Notes: generated by a model from the sequence alone, not told the origin. A stretch of DNA of 64,000 nucleotides from Variovorax paradoxus (GCF_029919115.1 NZ_CP123990.1:2294001-2358000); one strand, 5' to 3'; positions 17,559 through 30,874 are shown, counted from the first letter of the stretch. Numbers and translations: made by a program.

Positions 17559-17803
17559 GATTGGCGCCCTTCGTCGAGCAGTGCGCGGACCGACTGGCCG
17601 GGCTTGATGGCGGCGTGCAGCGCGTCGATCTGGCCGAGTTCGCGTTCGATCTGCTCGTCGGTGATGACGGGCTTGCGCCGCACTGGCAGCATGCGCACCA
17701 CCTCCTTGCCGTGGCGGGTGATGCGAACCTCCTCGCCCTTTTCGACCATGTCGATCAGGGCAGAGAAGTTGTTCTTGGCTTCGGCGATGCCGATGGATTG
17801 CAT
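17555..17803 (-). CDS. vapB: Phd/YefM-type antitoxin of the vapBC module
   Basis: An 82-residue protein whose N-terminal half is the Phd/YefM DNA-binding fold (IGIAEAKNNFSALIDMVEKGEEVRITRHGKEVVRMLPV). Its C-terminal helix region (ITDEQIERELGQIDAL) would wrap the toxin. It is expected to neutralise VapC and repress the module. The ATG at 17803 was chosen because it begins the fold and lies at the edge of a large inverted repeat that fits an operator. GuaB ends only 77 bp upstream, so the module's promoter must lie in that gap or in the guaB 3' end. Confidence 0.9.
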   Translation of the reverse strand: MQSIGIAEAKNNFSALIDMVEKGEEVRITRHGKEVVRMLPVRRKPVITDEQIERELGQIDALHAAIKPGQSVRALLDEGRQS

Positions 17804-17880
17804 TTGGGCCAGAAAGTTTGAATCTGGCCCAAATTCTAATCCCAATCTGGCCTGATTTTCAAGGTCTGGCCAGATCAGGC
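17803..17880 (-). promoter_or_regulatory. Inverted-repeat operator region of vapBC
   Basis: TTTGGGCCAGA (17803-17813) and TCTGGCCCAAA (17823-17833) form a perfect 11-bp inverted repeat with a 9-bp spacer that touches the vapB start codon. TCTGGCC recurs at 17846 and 17865, and GCCTGAT/ATCAGGC (17850-17856 and 17874-17880) form a further pair. Three or more half-sites in 78 bp fit cooperative VapBC repression. Some of the distal pairing could instead act at the guaB mRNA end. Confidence 0.65.
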
Positions 17881-19350
<1,470 letters not shown>

Positions 19351-19528
19351 GGGTGAAGCTCCAAAAGACGGATTGTAACGATGCCCGGTACTTACCCGTC
19401 CCGTGAGGGGCTTCGGCCGATATGGGCGCCAGCTGCGGGAGCGCCAAACGTCGCCAATTTCCAACTCGACGGGGTCGAAACTGTGGGCCGCCCATGTTGC
19501 AAAACGTAAGGGCAGCTAAACTCGCCGC

Positions 19529-20056
19529 ATGAAATTCGCGCATTGGCTCGTACTGGGATGTGTTTGCCTGCTGCCGCTGTCGGCCAGCGCGCAATGGCAA
19601 TGGATCGACAAGAGCGGCAAGAAGGTCTTCAGCGACCAGGCCCCGCCGCCCGATATTCCGGAAAAGAACATCCTGCGCCGCGCAGGCTCTCCGCCGCCGG
19701 CGCGCACGGGCTTCAGCTCGGCTCCTGCCGAGGGCGCCGGCTCCGACGAGGCAGCGGCACCCAAGGCCCGCGAAGCCGCGGCAGCGCCCAAGCCTCCGGC
19801 GGTCGACAAGGAACTAGAGGAAAAGACCAAGAAGGCGCAGGCCGAAGAAAAGGCCAAGCAGGCCGCCGAGGCGGAGAAAAACGCCAAGATCAAGTCTGAA
19901 AACTGCGAACGCGCGCGCCAAGGCAAGGCCACGTTCGACAGCGGGATCCGCGTGGCCAAGGTCAACGCCAAGGGCGAGCGCGAGATCATGGACGACACGG
20001 CACGCGCCGCCGAGCAGAAGCGTCTTCAGTCGATCATCGAAAGCGACTGCAAGTAA
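19529..20056 (+). CDS. Exported DUF4124-domain protein
   Basis: A 175-residue protein with a signal peptide (MKFAHWLVLGCVCLLPLSASA) and the DUF4124 start WQWIDKSGKKVFSDQAPPPDIPEKNI. An Ala/Pro-rich linker and a Lys/Glu/Ala-rich coiled-coil stretch (about 85-130) follow, then a Cys-containing end. Such proteins are common in Burkholderiales envelopes, with no established function. There is no clear Shine-Dalgarno; TAAACT at 19517-19522 is placed so that transcription could begin at or near the ATG (leaderless). Confidence 0.87.
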   Translation: MKFAHWLVLGCVCLLPLSASAQWQWIDKSGKKVFSDQAPPPDIPEKNILRRAGSPPPARTGFSSAPAEGAGSDEAAAPKAREAAAAPKPPAVDKELEEKTKKAQAEEKAKQAAEAEKNAKIKSENCERARQGKATFDSGIRVAKVNAKGEREIMDDTARAAEQKRLQSIIESDCK

Positions 20057-20071
20057 GGCGAGGCGGCCGGC

Positions 20072-20407
20072 TCAGTAGCCGGCCTTGCCGCCCTTGCGGC
20101 GGTTTGCAAAAAGGCCGGTACCGCGCGCACCCTGCCGCTGAAAGCGCTCGCGGCGCGCCACCTTGGGGTCGACCGCCAAGGGCCGGCATAACTCGACACG
20201 GTCGCCGTCCTTGAGCGGCTGGTTCCATTCGACTTCCCTGCCCCAGATTCCCGGCGTCATGGCCTGGCGCCAATCCAGTTGCGGAAAGTGCTGCGCGAGG
20301 TCGCTGGCCTTCACGGCATCGTCCACGGTGGCCCCGGGTGCCAGCCGCTGCACTTGCTCGAACACCTCGCGCGGCGCGGCCGAGCAGCTCAGCGTGACTT
20401 CGATCAT
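20072..20407 (-). CDS. rnfH: RnfH family protein (ubiquitin-like fold)
   Basis: The 111-residue protein is a UPF0125/RnfH member: IEVTLSCSAAPREVFEQVQRLAPGATVDDAVKAS, then WGREVEWNQPLKDGDRVELCRPLAVDPKVARRER, a beta-grasp fold ending in a basic tail (ANRRKGGKAGY). Its function is not established. It overlaps ratA by 4 bp; the ratA-rnfH pair diverging from smpB is conserved in many proteobacteria (the E. coli ratAB locus). Confidence 0.9.
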   Translation of the reverse strand: MIEVTLSCSAAPREVFEQVQRLAPGATVDDAVKASDLAQHFPQLDWRQAMTPGIWGREVEWNQPLKDGDRVELCRPLAVDPKVARRERFQRQGARGTGLFANRRKGGKAGY

Positions 20408-20853
20408 CCTTCCTTGCCGTAGACCTGCTCGGCGCGCTTCACGAAGGCCTCGACCAGGCTGGAGGCAACGGTGTCGAACACCGGCCCCACCAGCGCCTGC
20501 AGCGCAAAGTTGCTGAAGCCGTAGCTCATGTGCAGCTCGACCCGGCATGCGCGGTCGCCGGGCTCGCCCACGGGCGCAAACTTCCAGATGCCGTCGAGGT
20601 TGGAAAACGGCCCGTCGACCAGCTTGAGGTGCACTTCGCGCCCCGGCACATGGCTGTTGCGGGTGGTGAAGCTCTGGTGAAGGCCGGCAAAAGCCAGGCC
20701 GACTTCGGCGGTCATGCCAGCCTCGTCTTCCTCGATGACCCGGGCCTTGTCGCACCAGGGCAGGAACTGCGGATACTTCTCCACATCGGTGACGAGCGCG
20801 TACATCTCTTCGGCGCTGTACCAGATGAGGACGGACTTGTTGACGGTTTTCAT
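20404..20853 (-). CDS. ratA: RatA/COQ10-type START-domain protein
   Basis: The 149-residue protein matches the polyketide cyclase/COQ10 START family (MKTVNKSVLIWYSAEEMYALVTDVEKYPQFLPWC, RVIEEDEAGMTAEVGLAFAG, NLDGIWKFAP, VASSLVEAFVKRAEQVYG). E. coli RatA was reported to impair 70S assembly, while the fold and COQ10 homology also suggest ubiquinone binding; which applies here is open. The ATG at 20853 gives the standard N-terminus. It is divergent from smpB (62 bp). Confidence 0.9.
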   Translation of the reverse strand: MKTVNKSVLIWYSAEEMYALVTDVEKYPQFLPWCDKARVIEEDEAGMTAEVGLAFAGLHQSFTTRNSHVPGREVHLKLVDGPFSNLDGIWKFAPVGEPGDRACRVELHMSYGFSNFALQALVGPVFDTVASSLVEAFVKRAEQVYGKEG

Positions 20854-20915
20854 AGAATCGGGACAGCGTGCGCGACGGATTGTATTGAAGCCATGCGTCC
20901 CCATCTTTCCGAGCC

Positions 20916-21392
20916 ATGGCCACCAAGAAACAAGATACCTCCTCCCGCATTGCCGACAACAAGAAGGCCGCGTACAACTACTTCTTCGAAGAACGCTTCG
21001 AAGCGGGCATCGTTCTCGAAGGCTGGGAAGTCAAGTCCCTGCGCGAAGGAAAGGTGCAGCTGACCGACGGCTACGTGGTGATCCGCGACGGCGAGCTGTT
21101 CGTCGTCGGCCTGCAGATCAACCCGCTCAAGAGCGCGTCGACCCACGTCAACCCTGACTCCGTCCGCACCAAGAAGTTGCTGCTGCACAAGGAAGAAATC
21201 CGCCGGCTGGTCGGCAAGGTCGAACAAAAAGGCTACACGCTGGTGCCGCTCAACCTGCATTGGAAGGCCGGCAAGGTCAAATGCGAGATTGCACTCGCCA
21301 AGGGCAAGGCCGAGCACGACAAGCGCGACACCATCAAGGACCGCGAAGGCAAGCGCGAGGTCGAGCGCGCCATGAAAAGCCGCAGCCGCTAG
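20916..21392 (+). CDS. smpB: SsrA-binding protein SmpB
   Basis: A 158-residue Smp[73 protein letters not shown] and the basic C-terminal tail [24 protein letters not shown], which enters the decoding channel in trans-translation. The partner tmRNA (ssrA) is not in this window. The ATG at 20916 follows the divergent ratA promoter region. Confidence 0.96.
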   Translation: MATKKQDTSSRIADNKKAAYNYFFEERFEAGIVLEGWEVKSLREGKVQLTDGYVVIRDGELFVVGLQINPLKSASTHVNPDSVRTKKLLLHKEEIRRLVGKVEQKGYTLVPLNLHWKAGKVKCEIALAKGKAEHDKRDTIKDREGKREVERAMKSRSR

Positions 21393-21410
21393 TTTCTTTT
21401 TTGCGCGCAT

Positions 21411-21420
21411 GGAATAAAAC
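21411..21420 (+). promoter_or_regulatory. Candidate ECF-type promoter element (GGAATAAAAC)
   Basis: GGAATAAAAC lies 73 bp before the ATG of the first secreted-repeat gene. A near copy, GGCATAAAC, lies 70 bp before the second (23240), and both are followed within 3 bp by CCGGT. The shared position fits a promoter read by the ECF sigma factor encoded between them. Part of it overlaps a hairpin AAACGCC/GGCGTTT (21417-21437) that could be the weak end of smpB, so the assignment is tentative. Confidence 0.4.
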
Positions 21421-21483
21421 GCCGGTTGCAGGCGTTTATGCGGTGTCACCGGATCGTCGGTGCGCCACAACCAGGAGTCTTCC

Positions 21484-21864
21484 ATGTCGCCTTTTCGCGT
21501 TTCTTCCGCCGGCATTGCCGCCGCCCTGCTTGGCAGCCTGCTCGCGCTTCCCGTTCTCGCCCAGCCCAAGGCCGCGGACGGCGCCTTGGTCGGGCCGAAC
21601 GGCATGACGCTCTACACCTTCGACAAAGATACCGCCGGCAGTGGCAAGTCGGCATGCAACGGCGGCTGCGCAACCAACTGGCCGCCCTTCATGGCCACCG
21701 ATGCCGACAAGCCAGCGGGCGACTTCACCATCGTTACCCGCGACGACGGCAAGAAGCAATGGGCCGCCAAGGGCTGGCCGCTCTACTACTGGGCCAAGGA
21801 CACGAAGCCGGGCGACAAGACCGGCGACGGTGTCGGCGGTGCCTGGAAAACCGCCAAGCCCTGA
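21484..21864 (+). CDS. Secreted-repeat (PF03640, COG4315) protein, first copy
   Basis: A 126-residue protein with a cleavable signal peptide (residues about 1-26, ending LPVLAQ) and two copies of the secreted repeat: LVGPNGMTLYTFDKD with CNGGCATNWPP, then WAAKGWPLYYWAKDTKPGDKTGDGV. The family has no firm function. It lacks the lipobox of its paralogue at 23310. It lies 21 bp before an ECF sigma gene and is probably its operon partner and target. Confidence 0.88.
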   Translation: MSPFRVSSAGIAAALLGSLLALPVLAQPKAADGALVGPNGMTLYTFDKDTAGSGKSACNGGCATNWPPFMATDADKPAGDFTIVTRDDGKKQWAAKGWPLYYWAKDTKPGDKTGDGVGGAWKTAKP

Positions 21865-21885
21865 GCCGTACGCGCCTCGCTCCCA

Positions 21886-22401
21886 ATGGACGCCCGCCTG
21901 CTGGCCGAGCAGATCCCGAGTTTGCGCCGCTATGCGCGCGCACTCACGGGCAATGCCTGGGCGGCGGACGACCTGGTGCAAGACACCCTGGAGCGAGCCT
22001 GCAGCAAATGGCGCCTGTGGCTGGTGGGCAGCGACCTGCGCGCATGGCTGTTCTCCATCATGCACAACATCTTCGCAAGCCAGCTGCGGCGCTCCCCGCC
22101 ACCGCACCGCGTCGTGCCGCTGGACGAGGCCGCACAGGAGCTGCACGGCGGCGTCGATCCGGGCCGAGACCTCGGCACCGGCCTCGACCTGCAGCGCTGC
22201 CTGATGCAATTGCCGGAGGACCAGCGGATCGTGCTGTTGCTGGTAACGCTCGAAGACTTCTCTTATGCGGAGGTGGCCAAGGTGCTCGGCGTTCCGGCGG
22301 GCACCGTGATGTCTCGCCTGTCGCGCGCCCGCATCCGGCTGCGCGAGTTGATGGACGGCGCCTCCGTGCCGAACCGCCCCGGTCTGCGCCTCCTGAAGTG
22401 A
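21886..22401 (+). CDS. ECF RNA polymerase sigma factor
   Basis: A 171-residue sigma-70-family factor with only regions 2 (IPSLRRYARALTGNAWAADDLVQDTLERACSKWRLW, the -10 binding part) and 4 (LPEDQRIVLLLVTLEDFSYAEVAKVLGVPAGTVMSRLSRARIRLRELM, the -35 binding HTH), as in ECF sigma factors. It is 15 bp upstream of its likely anti-sigma factor and flanked by two secreted-repeat protein genes. Confidence 0.93.
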   Translation: MDARLLAEQIPSLRRYARALTGNAWAADDLVQDTLERACSKWRLWLVGSDLRAWLFSIMHNIFASQLRRSPPPHRVVPLDEAAQELHGGVDPGRDLGTGLDLQRCLMQLPEDQRIVLLLVTLEDFSYAEVAKVLGVPAGTVMSRLSRARIRLRELMDGASVPNRPGLRLLK

Positions 22402-22416
22402 ATCTGCCGCCCAACC

Positions 22417-23235
22417 ATGAACCGCCCCGCCTCGCCCCCCACCGACGAAGAACTGCATGCGCTGGTCGACGGCCAACTCGCGCCGGACCGCCGGGCCGAG
22501 GTCGAGGAAGCCGTAGCGCATGACCCTGCTGTTGCGGCACGGATCGCGGCTTGGCGCCGCCAGCGGGAGGCCTTGCGGCGGCTGCACGGCGAACTGCTCG
22601 ACGAGCCGATTCCCGCCGCATTGGCGGGCGCCCTCGATAGCGGCTTGCATCGGCAAGGCAGCTGGGTTCGCTGGGGCGGCATGGCGGCCGGCGTACTGGT
22701 CGCATTTGCGGCCGGCTGGCTTGGCAACGCCCAGTGGGCGGCGCATGGCGCCGCGTCTTTGGCCCGATTGGCCAAGGCGCCTGCAACGCGCGAGTTCGTG
22801 CACGACGCATCGATTGCGCATGCCGTCTATGCGCCCGAAAAGAGGCATCCGGTCGAGGTGGCCGCCACCGAGCAGCAGCATCTCGTCCAATGGCTGTCCA
22901 AACGCCTGGACAGGCCACTCAAGGTGCCGGACCTGACGACGATGGGCTACACGCTGGTCGGCGGACGCCTCCTGCCCGGAGAAAGCGGCGCGCGCGCCCA
23001 ATTCATGTTCGAGGACGCATCCGGCGAGCGTGTCACGCTCTACATCGGCATTCTCGACAGCCCGGCGACCACCAACACAGCCGCTTCGCGCGAAACGGCC
23101 TTCCGTTTTGCCTCGGAAGGGCCCGTGCCGAGTTTCTATTGGGTGGACCAGGGCTTCGGTTATGCCGTAGCCGGCAAGCTGCCGCGTGATGTTTTGCTGA
23201 AACTCGCGACGCTCGCCTACCGCGATTTGTCTTGA
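22417..23235 (+). CDS. Transmembrane anti-sigma factor
   Basis: A 272-residue protein with an N-terminal cytoplasmic segment typical of anti-sigma factors (PPTDEELHALVDGQLAPDRRAEVEEAVAHDPAVAARIAAWRRQREALRRLH), one transmembrane helix at about 86-104 (WGGMAAGVLVAFAAGWLGN) and a periplasmic domain of about 165 residues (VPDLTTMGYTLVGGRLLPGESGARAQFMFED, FYWVDQGFGYAVAGKL). It should hold the ECF sigma factor until an envelope signal is sensed. There is no zinc-binding HxxxCxxC motif, so thiol-redox sensing of the ZAS type is unlikely. Confidence 0.9.
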   Translation: MNRPASPPTDEELHALVDGQLAPDRRAEVEEAVAHDPAVAARIAAWRRQREALRRLHGELLDEPIPAALAGALDSGLHRQGSWVRWGGMAAGVLVAFAAGWLGNAQWAAHGAASLARLAKAPATREFVHDASIAHAVYAPEKRHPVEVAATEQQHLVQWLSKRLDRPLKVPDLTTMGYTLVGGRLLPGESGARAQFMFEDASGERVTLYIGILDSPATTNTAASRETAFRFASEGPVPSFYWVDQGFGYAVAGKLPRDVLLKLATLAYRDLS

Positions 23236-23239
23236 GGCC

Positions 23240-23248
23240 GGCATAAAC
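23240..23248 (+). promoter_or_regulatory. Candidate ECF-type promoter element (GGCATAAAC)
   Basis: GGCATAAAC starts 70 bp before the ATG at 23310 and is followed 3 bp later by CCGGT. It matches the element 73 bp before the paralogous gene at 21484. It lies 4 bp past the anti-sigma stop, giving the second secreted-repeat gene its own candidate promoter. Confidence 0.4.
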
Positions 23249-23309
23249 TGCCCGGTCGCGCAACCAACTGGCTTTGTTTTCGCGATTTTTCAACTGAAGG
23301 AGAAACTGC

Positions 23310-23705
23310 ATGAAATTGCTCAGCGCCTCGATCCTCGCGGCGGCATTGCTCGCCGGCTGCGGTGGCATGTCCAACAAGACCGCCAGCGCACCCGACACAC
23401 CCACCCGCACCGCCGACGGCGTGCTCGTCGGACCGAACGGCATGACGCTCTACACCTTCGCTCGCGATACGCCCGGCGCAGGCACTTCCGCCTGCAACGC
23501 CCAATGCGCCGCCAACTGGCCGCCGCTCCCCGTGGCCGAGTCCGCCAAGCCGATGGGCGGCTACACCATCATCGTGCGCGAAGACGGCAAGAAGCAGTGG
23601 GCCTACAAGGGTGCTCCGCTCTACTACTGGACGAAGGACAGCAAGCCGGGCGACAAGACCGGCGACGGTGTCCTGAACGGCGCCTGGAAGGTTGCCCGTC
23701 CTTAA
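23310..23705 (+). CDS. Secreted-repeat (PF03640, COG4315) lipoprotein, second copy
   Basis: A 131-residue protein with a lipoprotein signal peptide (lipobox LLAGC, acylated Cys17) and the same two repeats as the gene at 21484 (VLVGPNGMTLYTFARD, CNAQCAANWPP, WAYKGAPLYYWTKDSKPGDKTGDGV). The two copies are clearly paralogous and bracket the sigma/anti-sigma pair. One is lipid-anchored and the other soluble, which suggests divided roles in the periplasm. GAAGGAGAAA before the ATG is a good ribosome site. Confidence 0.9.
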   Translation: MKLLSASILAAALLAGCGGMSNKTASAPDTPTRTADGVLVGPNGMTLYTFARDTPGAGTSACNAQCAANWPPLPVAESAKPMGGYTIIVREDGKKQWAYKGAPLYYWTKDSKPGDKTGDGVLNGAWKVARP

Positions 23706-23735
23706 GCTTCGGTATCTGCTGAATGCTGAATGCAA

Positions 23736-23766
23736 AAGGCCCCGGTGAAAGCCGGGGCCTTTTTTT
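23736..23766. terminator. Bidirectional intrinsic terminator
   Basis: AAGGCCCCGG (23736-23745), loop TGAAAG, CCGGGGCCTT (23752-23761) and a T run. On the minus strand it also ends in TTTT. It closes the secreted-repeat/sigma cluster on the plus strand and the EamA transporter on the minus strand. Confidence 0.9.
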
Positions 23767-23780
23767 CTTTTTGAACCGGC

Positions 23781-24707
23781 TCAGTGAGCGCTGGGGAGCA
23801 CGCTGTCGGCAGCCGTGGTGCGTCGTCCGCGCAATGCAAGCAGCTCATTGAACACCAGTGCGCCAATGACCAGCGCGCCACCGGTCAACACGCTCGGCGC
23901 AGGCGTTTCGCCGGCACCCAGCCACGCCAGCGCAATGCCGAAGATCACCTCGAGCAACGCAAGCAATGCGACTTCCGGCGCCTTCAGCACCCTCGCGCAA
24001 AGCACTGAAAGCACGCAAGGAATCGCCAGTTGGAACACGCCCAGGAAGGCAAGCAGGCCGAGATCATGCGCATTCGCCTGAAAAGGCAGCGCAAAGGGCA
24101 GCGTGCACAGCGCACTCAGCGCCGCGCCGATCAGCACCGCGGGAACCAGGTCGATGTCCTGCCCCTTGGCATTCGCATGCTGAACCACGGTCCAGTTGGT
24201 GGCGCCGGCCAAAGGCACGCAAAGCGCCACCAGCGTTCCAAGCAGCGATCCGCCCGCCGCCCCGCCCTGCACCAGCTGCGTGCCGTACATCCACGCTATG
24301 CCGAGCCCGGCCACCACGATGGCAAGCCAGGTTCGAACGGGCAGCCGGTGGCCGATGAAGATGCGCGCGGCCAGCGCCGTGAACAACGGCCCGAGCGCCA
24401 TGGTCACCAGCACACTGGCAGTGGAAGCCAGCGTGAGCGCCACCATGAAGGCGGTGAACATCACCGTCCAGCAGACGCCTGAAATCCACAGCGCGCGGCC
24501 GCCGCGCCGGATTTTCGAAAACACCGCCCGGCCCCGCCAAAGCGGCAGGATCACCAGCAGCGCAAGCAGCGTGAAGAGGCTGCGCCAGAAGGTGATCTCG
24601 AAACTGTGCGCCTGCGCAAGGTGCCGCGTGACGACGCCCGCCGTGGCCCACATCAGGGTCACGGCGACCATCATCCACACGGCCCCTCCGTGCGTCAGGC
24701 GCAGCAT
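23781..24707 (-). CDS. EamA family (DMT superfamily) transporter
   Basis: A 308-residue protein with ten predicted transmembrane helices in two EamA repeats (VAVTLMWATAGVVTRHLAQ, FWRSLFTLLALLVILPLW, and the second half LGTLVALCVPLAGATNWTVV). It ends in a short hydrophilic tail. DMT exporters move metabolites or drugs out of the cell; the substrate is unknown. It begins 22 bp after typA on the same strand, so it may be the last gene of the rimP-typA operon. Confidence 0.88.
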   Translation of the reverse strand: MLRLTHGGAVWMMVAVTLMWATAGVVTRHLAQAHSFEITFWRSLFTLLALLVILPLWRGRAVFSKIRRGGRALWISGVCWTVMFTAFMVALTLASTASVLVTMALGPLFTALAARIFIGHRLPVRTWLAIVVAGLGIAWMYGTQLVQGGAAGGSLLGTLVALCVPLAGATNWTVVQHANAKGQDIDLVPAVLIGAALSALCTLPFALPFQANAHDLGLLAFLGVFQLAIPCVLSVLCARVLKAPEVALLALLEVIFGIALAWLGAGETPAPSVLTGGALVIGALVFNELLALRGRRTTAADSVLPSAH

Positions 24708-24729
24708 CGGTCGGTGTCGGTGCCGGCGA

Positions 24730-26565
24730 TCAGCTCGCCGTTTCGCGGCTGGCGCGCTTGCGGTCGCTTTCCTTCAGGAAACGCTTGCGCAGGCGCACGC
24801 TCTTGGGCGTGATTTCGACCAGCTCGTCGTCCTCGATGAACTCGACGCCGTATTCCAGCGTGAGGTCGATCGGGGGCGTGATCTTGATTGCATCTTCCTT
24901 GCCGCTCACGCGGAAGTTGGTCAGCTGCTTCGTACGCGTAGCGTTCACCACGAGGTCGTTGTCGCGGCTGTGGATGCCGACGATCATGCCTTCGTACACC
25001 GGATCGTTGGCCTTCACGAACATGCGGCCGCGGTCGTCCAGCTTGCCCAGGGCGTAGGTGAAGATTTCACCGTCGTCCATGGAGATCAGCACGCCGTTCT
25101 TGCGGCTGCCGATGTCGCCCTTGTGCGGTTCGTAGCTGTCGAAGATGTTGCTGATGAGGCCCGAGCCGCGCGTCAGGTTCAGGAATTCGTTCGTGAAGCC
25201 GATCAGGCCGCGCGCCGGAATGCGGTACTCGAGGCGAACACGGCCGCGGCCATCCGGTTCCATGTTGACCAGTTCGCCCTTGCGCTCGCCCAGTGCCTGC
25301 ATCACGCCGCCCTGGTGCTGCTCTTCGATGTCGGCCGTGACCAGCTCGATGGGCTCGTGCTTCTCGCCGTTCACGGTGCGGAACACCACGCGCGGCTTCG
25401 ACACGGCCATTTCGTAGCCTTCGCGGCGCATGTTTTCCAAGAGGATGGTCAGGTGCAGTTCACCGCGGCCCATCACTTCAAAGATGCCTTCTTCGTCGGT
25501 TTCGTTCACGCGCAGCGCAACGTTGTGCTGCAGTTCCTTCTGCAGGCGGTCCCAGATCTGGCGGCTGGTGACGAACTTGCCTTCGCGTCCGGCCAGCGGG
25601 CTGGTGTTCACGCAGAAGTTCATGGTCAGGGTCGGCTCGTCGACCTTGAGCATGGGCAGCGGCGCGGGCTTGTCCTTGTCGGTCACGGTGACGCCGATGC
25701 CGATGTCGGCGATGCCGTTGATCAGCACGATTTCGCCGGGGCCGGCTTCAGTCGATTGCACGCGGTCCAGGCCTTGGAAAGTCAGCACCTGGTTGACGCG
25801 GCCCTTGACGGTCTTGCCGTCCGGACCTTCCATGACCAGCACGTCGGTCATGGGCCGGAGCGTGCCCTGGCTGATGCGGCCCACGCCGATGCGGCCCACG
25901 AAGGTCGAGAAGTCGAGGGCGGAAATCTGCAGCTGCAGCGGCGCGTCCGGGTCACCCTTTTGCGACGGCACGTGCTTCAGGATGGTGTTGAACAGGGCCG
26001 ACATGTCGGGACCCCACTGTTCACCGGGTGCGCCCTCTTCCAGCGACGACCAGCCGTTGATGCCCGACGCGTAGACCACGGGGAAGTCGAGCTGTTCGTC
26101 GGTTGCGCCGAGCTTGTCGAACAGGTCGAAGGCGGCGTTGACCACCTTGTCGGGGTTGGCGCCCGGCTTGTCGACCTTGTTCACGACTAGGATCGGCTTG
26201 AGGCCGAGGGCCAGCGCCTTCTTGGTCACGAAGCGGGTCTGGGGCATCGGGCCCTCTTGCGCGTCGATCAGCAGCACCACGCCGTCGACCATGGACAGCG
26301 CGCGTTCCACTTCACCGCCGAAGTCCGCGTGGCCCGGGGTGTCGACGATGTTGATGTGCGTGCCTTCCCAGGTCACGGCGCAGTTCTTGGCCAGGATGGT
26401 GATGCCACGTTCTTTTTCGATGGCGTTGTTGTCCATCACCGTGTCGACCACTTTCTCGTGCTCGGCAAAGGTGCCAGACTGGCGCAGCAGCTGGTCGACC
26501 ATCGTGGTCTTGCCATGGTCCACGTGGGCAATGATGGCGATATTGCGGATTTGCTTGGTACTCAT
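24730..26565 (-). CDS. typA: Ribosome-associated GTPase TypA/BipA
   Basis: A 611-residue translational GTPase: G1 AHVDHGKTT (13-21), switch [20 protein letters not shown]4 NKVDKPGA, then domain II, an EF-G-like domain V and the BipA-specific C-terminal domain. TypA binds the 70S ribosome and assists assembly and stress growth. The ATG at 26565 was chosen because [20 protein letters not shown] is the canonical start; it overlaps the truB stop (ATGA). Confidence 0.96.
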   Translation of the reverse strand: MSTKQIRNIAIIAHVDHGKTTMVDQLLRQSGTFAEHEKVVDTVMDNNAIEKERGITILAKNCAVTWEGTHINIVDTPGHADFGGEVERALSMVDGVVLLIDAQEGPMPQTRFVTKKALALGLKPILVVNKVDKPGANPDKVVNAAFDLFDKLGATDEQLDFPVVYASGINGWSSLEEGAPGEQWGPDMSALFNTILKHVPSQKGDPDAPLQLQISALDFSTFVGRIGVGRISQGTLRPMTDVLVMEGPDGKTVKGRVNQVLTFQGLDRVQSTEAGPGEIVLINGIADIGIGVTVTDKDKPAPLPMLKVDEPTLTMNFCVNTSPLAGREGKFVTSRQIWDRLQKELQHNVALRVNETDEEGIFEVMGRGELHLTILLENMRREGYEMAVSKPRVVFRTVNGEKHEPIELVTADIEEQHQGGVMQALGERKGELVNMEPDGRGRVRLEYRIPARGLIGFTNEFLNLTRGSGLISNIFDSYEPHKGDIGSRKNGVLISMDDGEIFTYALGKLDDRGRMFVKANDPVYEGMIVGIHSRDNDLVVNATRTKQLTNFRVSGKEDAIKITPPIDLTLEYGVEFIEDDELVEITPKSVRLRKRFLKESDRKRASRETAS

Positions 26566-27518
26566 GGTGTCGCTTCGGTCTGTTGTGCGTTCAAAAGAAT
26601 TTGCTGGATTTCGATGGGGTTCAGCAAGCGCCCCGGAATCAGTTCGTTGGCCGTGATGTGGGCCGTTCCCAGGAAGGCCGGCGGTTCGATGCCGAACACC
26701 GCCACCTCGTCGGCATCGGCCCAACTGCCGCGGCGGCGCAGGCCCGAGAGAAAACGTGCCGCATCTTCGTTGCCGAGCATGACGCGGCTGTGGCCGTCCA
26801 CAAGCGACTCGGCAGGCAGGAGTTGTGCCAGGCGCTCTTCCTCGCCCATGGCCTCGAGTGCCTCGAGCGTGACGCACTGCGCCTCGCCGAAGCCGCCCGT
26901 TGCCGTGCGGCGCAGCGAGGTCAGGTGCGCGCCGCAACCCAGGGCCTCGCCGATGTCTTCGCCCAGGGTGCGAATGTAGGTGCCCTTGCTCACCGAGGCA
27001 ACGATCCGCAGGGCGGTTTCGTCCGTTCGCGTGATGCTCAGCCGATAAATGACCACGTCGCGTGGCGCGCGCTCGATTTCGATGCCTTCACGCGCGTACT
27101 CGTACAGCGCCTTGCCGTCTTTCTTGAGCGCGCTGTGCATTGGCGGAACCTGGCGGATCGGGCCGGTGAACTGCGCCTCGACACGGGCCAGGTCTTCAGG
27201 GGTGACGTGCACCGGGCGCTCTGCGATGACTTCGCCTTCGGCGTCCGCGGTGGCGGTTTTTACGCCCAGGCGGGCTGTGGCCACGTAGATCTTGTCTGCG
27301 TCGAGGTGCAACTGGCTGAACTTGGTGGCTGCGCCAAAGCACAGGGGCAGCACGCCGGTCGCGAGCGGATCGAGCGTGCCGGTATGCCCCGCTTTTTCGG
27401 CGCGCAGCAACCACTTGGCCTTTTGCAGGGCCTGGTTGCTGGAAAGTCCCAGCGGCTTGTCGAGCAACAACACCCCATGCACAGGGCGCCGCTGCACCCT
27501 TGTGCGTGGCGCGTTCAT
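26562..27518 (-). CDS. truB: tRNA pseudouridine(55) synthase
   Basis: A 318-residue Tru[55 protein letters not shown] carries the catalytic Asp in GTLDPLATG. The PUA-like C-terminal domain follows. It makes pseudouridine 55 in the T loop of tRNAs and also acts as a tRNA chaperone. It lies 2 bp after rbfA, inside the infB operon as in most proteobacteria. Confidence 0.96.
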   Translation of the reverse strand: MNAPRTRVQRRPVHGVLLLDKPLGLSSNQALQKAKWLLRAEKAGHTGTLDPLATGVLPLCFGAATKFSQLHLDADKIYVATARLGVKTATADAEGEVIAERPVHVTPEDLARVEAQFTGPIRQVPPMHSALKKDGKALYEYAREGIEIERAPRDVVIYRLSITRTDETALRIVASVSKGTYIRTLGEDIGEALGCGAHLTSLRRTATGGFGEAQCVTLEALEAMGEEERLAQLLPAESLVDGHSRVMLGNEDAARFLSGLRRRGSWADADEVAVFGIEPPAFLGTAHITANELIPGRLLNPIEIQQILLNAQQTEATP

Positions 27519-27520
27519 GG

Positions 27521-27892
27521 CTAGTCGTCTTTCGAACGCGAAGCGACGGCCTGCGCAATGAGCGCATTCATGTCGGCCGCACGCTCAGTGGTGCGGTCGA
27601 ACAGGAAGTGCAGCGTTGGCACGGTGTGGATGTGCAGGCGCTTGAACAGGCCGTTGCGAAGGAACCCCGCGGCCTGGTTCAGCGCTTCGGTGGTTTCGTC
27701 CACGTCGCCCGTGAGCACGCTGAAGAACACCTTCGCATGCGCATAGTCGGGCGTGACCTCGACCGCCTGGATCGTGACCATGCCCACGCGCGGGTCCTTC
27801 AACTCGCGCGCGATCAGCTCCGTCAGATCGCGCTGGATCTGATCGGCAACCTTGAACGCGCGGTTGGGGGCGGCGGCTTTTCTTTTTGGCAT
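27521..27892 (-). CDS. rbfA: 30S ribosome-binding factor A
   Basis: A 123-residue RbfA with its KH-like fold ([79 protein letters not shown]). It binds the 30S subunit near helix 1 of 16S rRNA during maturation. The spacing to infB (24 bp) and truB (2 bp) fits one operon. Confidence 0.95.
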   Translation of the reverse strand: MPKRKAAAPNRAFKVADQIQRDLTELIARELKDPRVGMVTIQAVEVTPDYAHAKVFFSVLTGDVDETTEALNQAAGFLRNGLFKRLHIHTVPTLHFLFDRTTERAADMNALIAQAVASRSKDD

Positions 27893-27916
27893 GGACTCGG
27901 TCGCATCGAACGCTTG

Positions 27917-30874
<2,958 letters not shown>

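Noticed and set aside
20065..20084. GGCCGGCT/AGCCGGCC hairpin as a terminator between the DUF4124 gene and rnfH
   Set aside because: The stem is only 8 bp, overlaps the rnfH stop codon and has no T run on either side, so it was not called.
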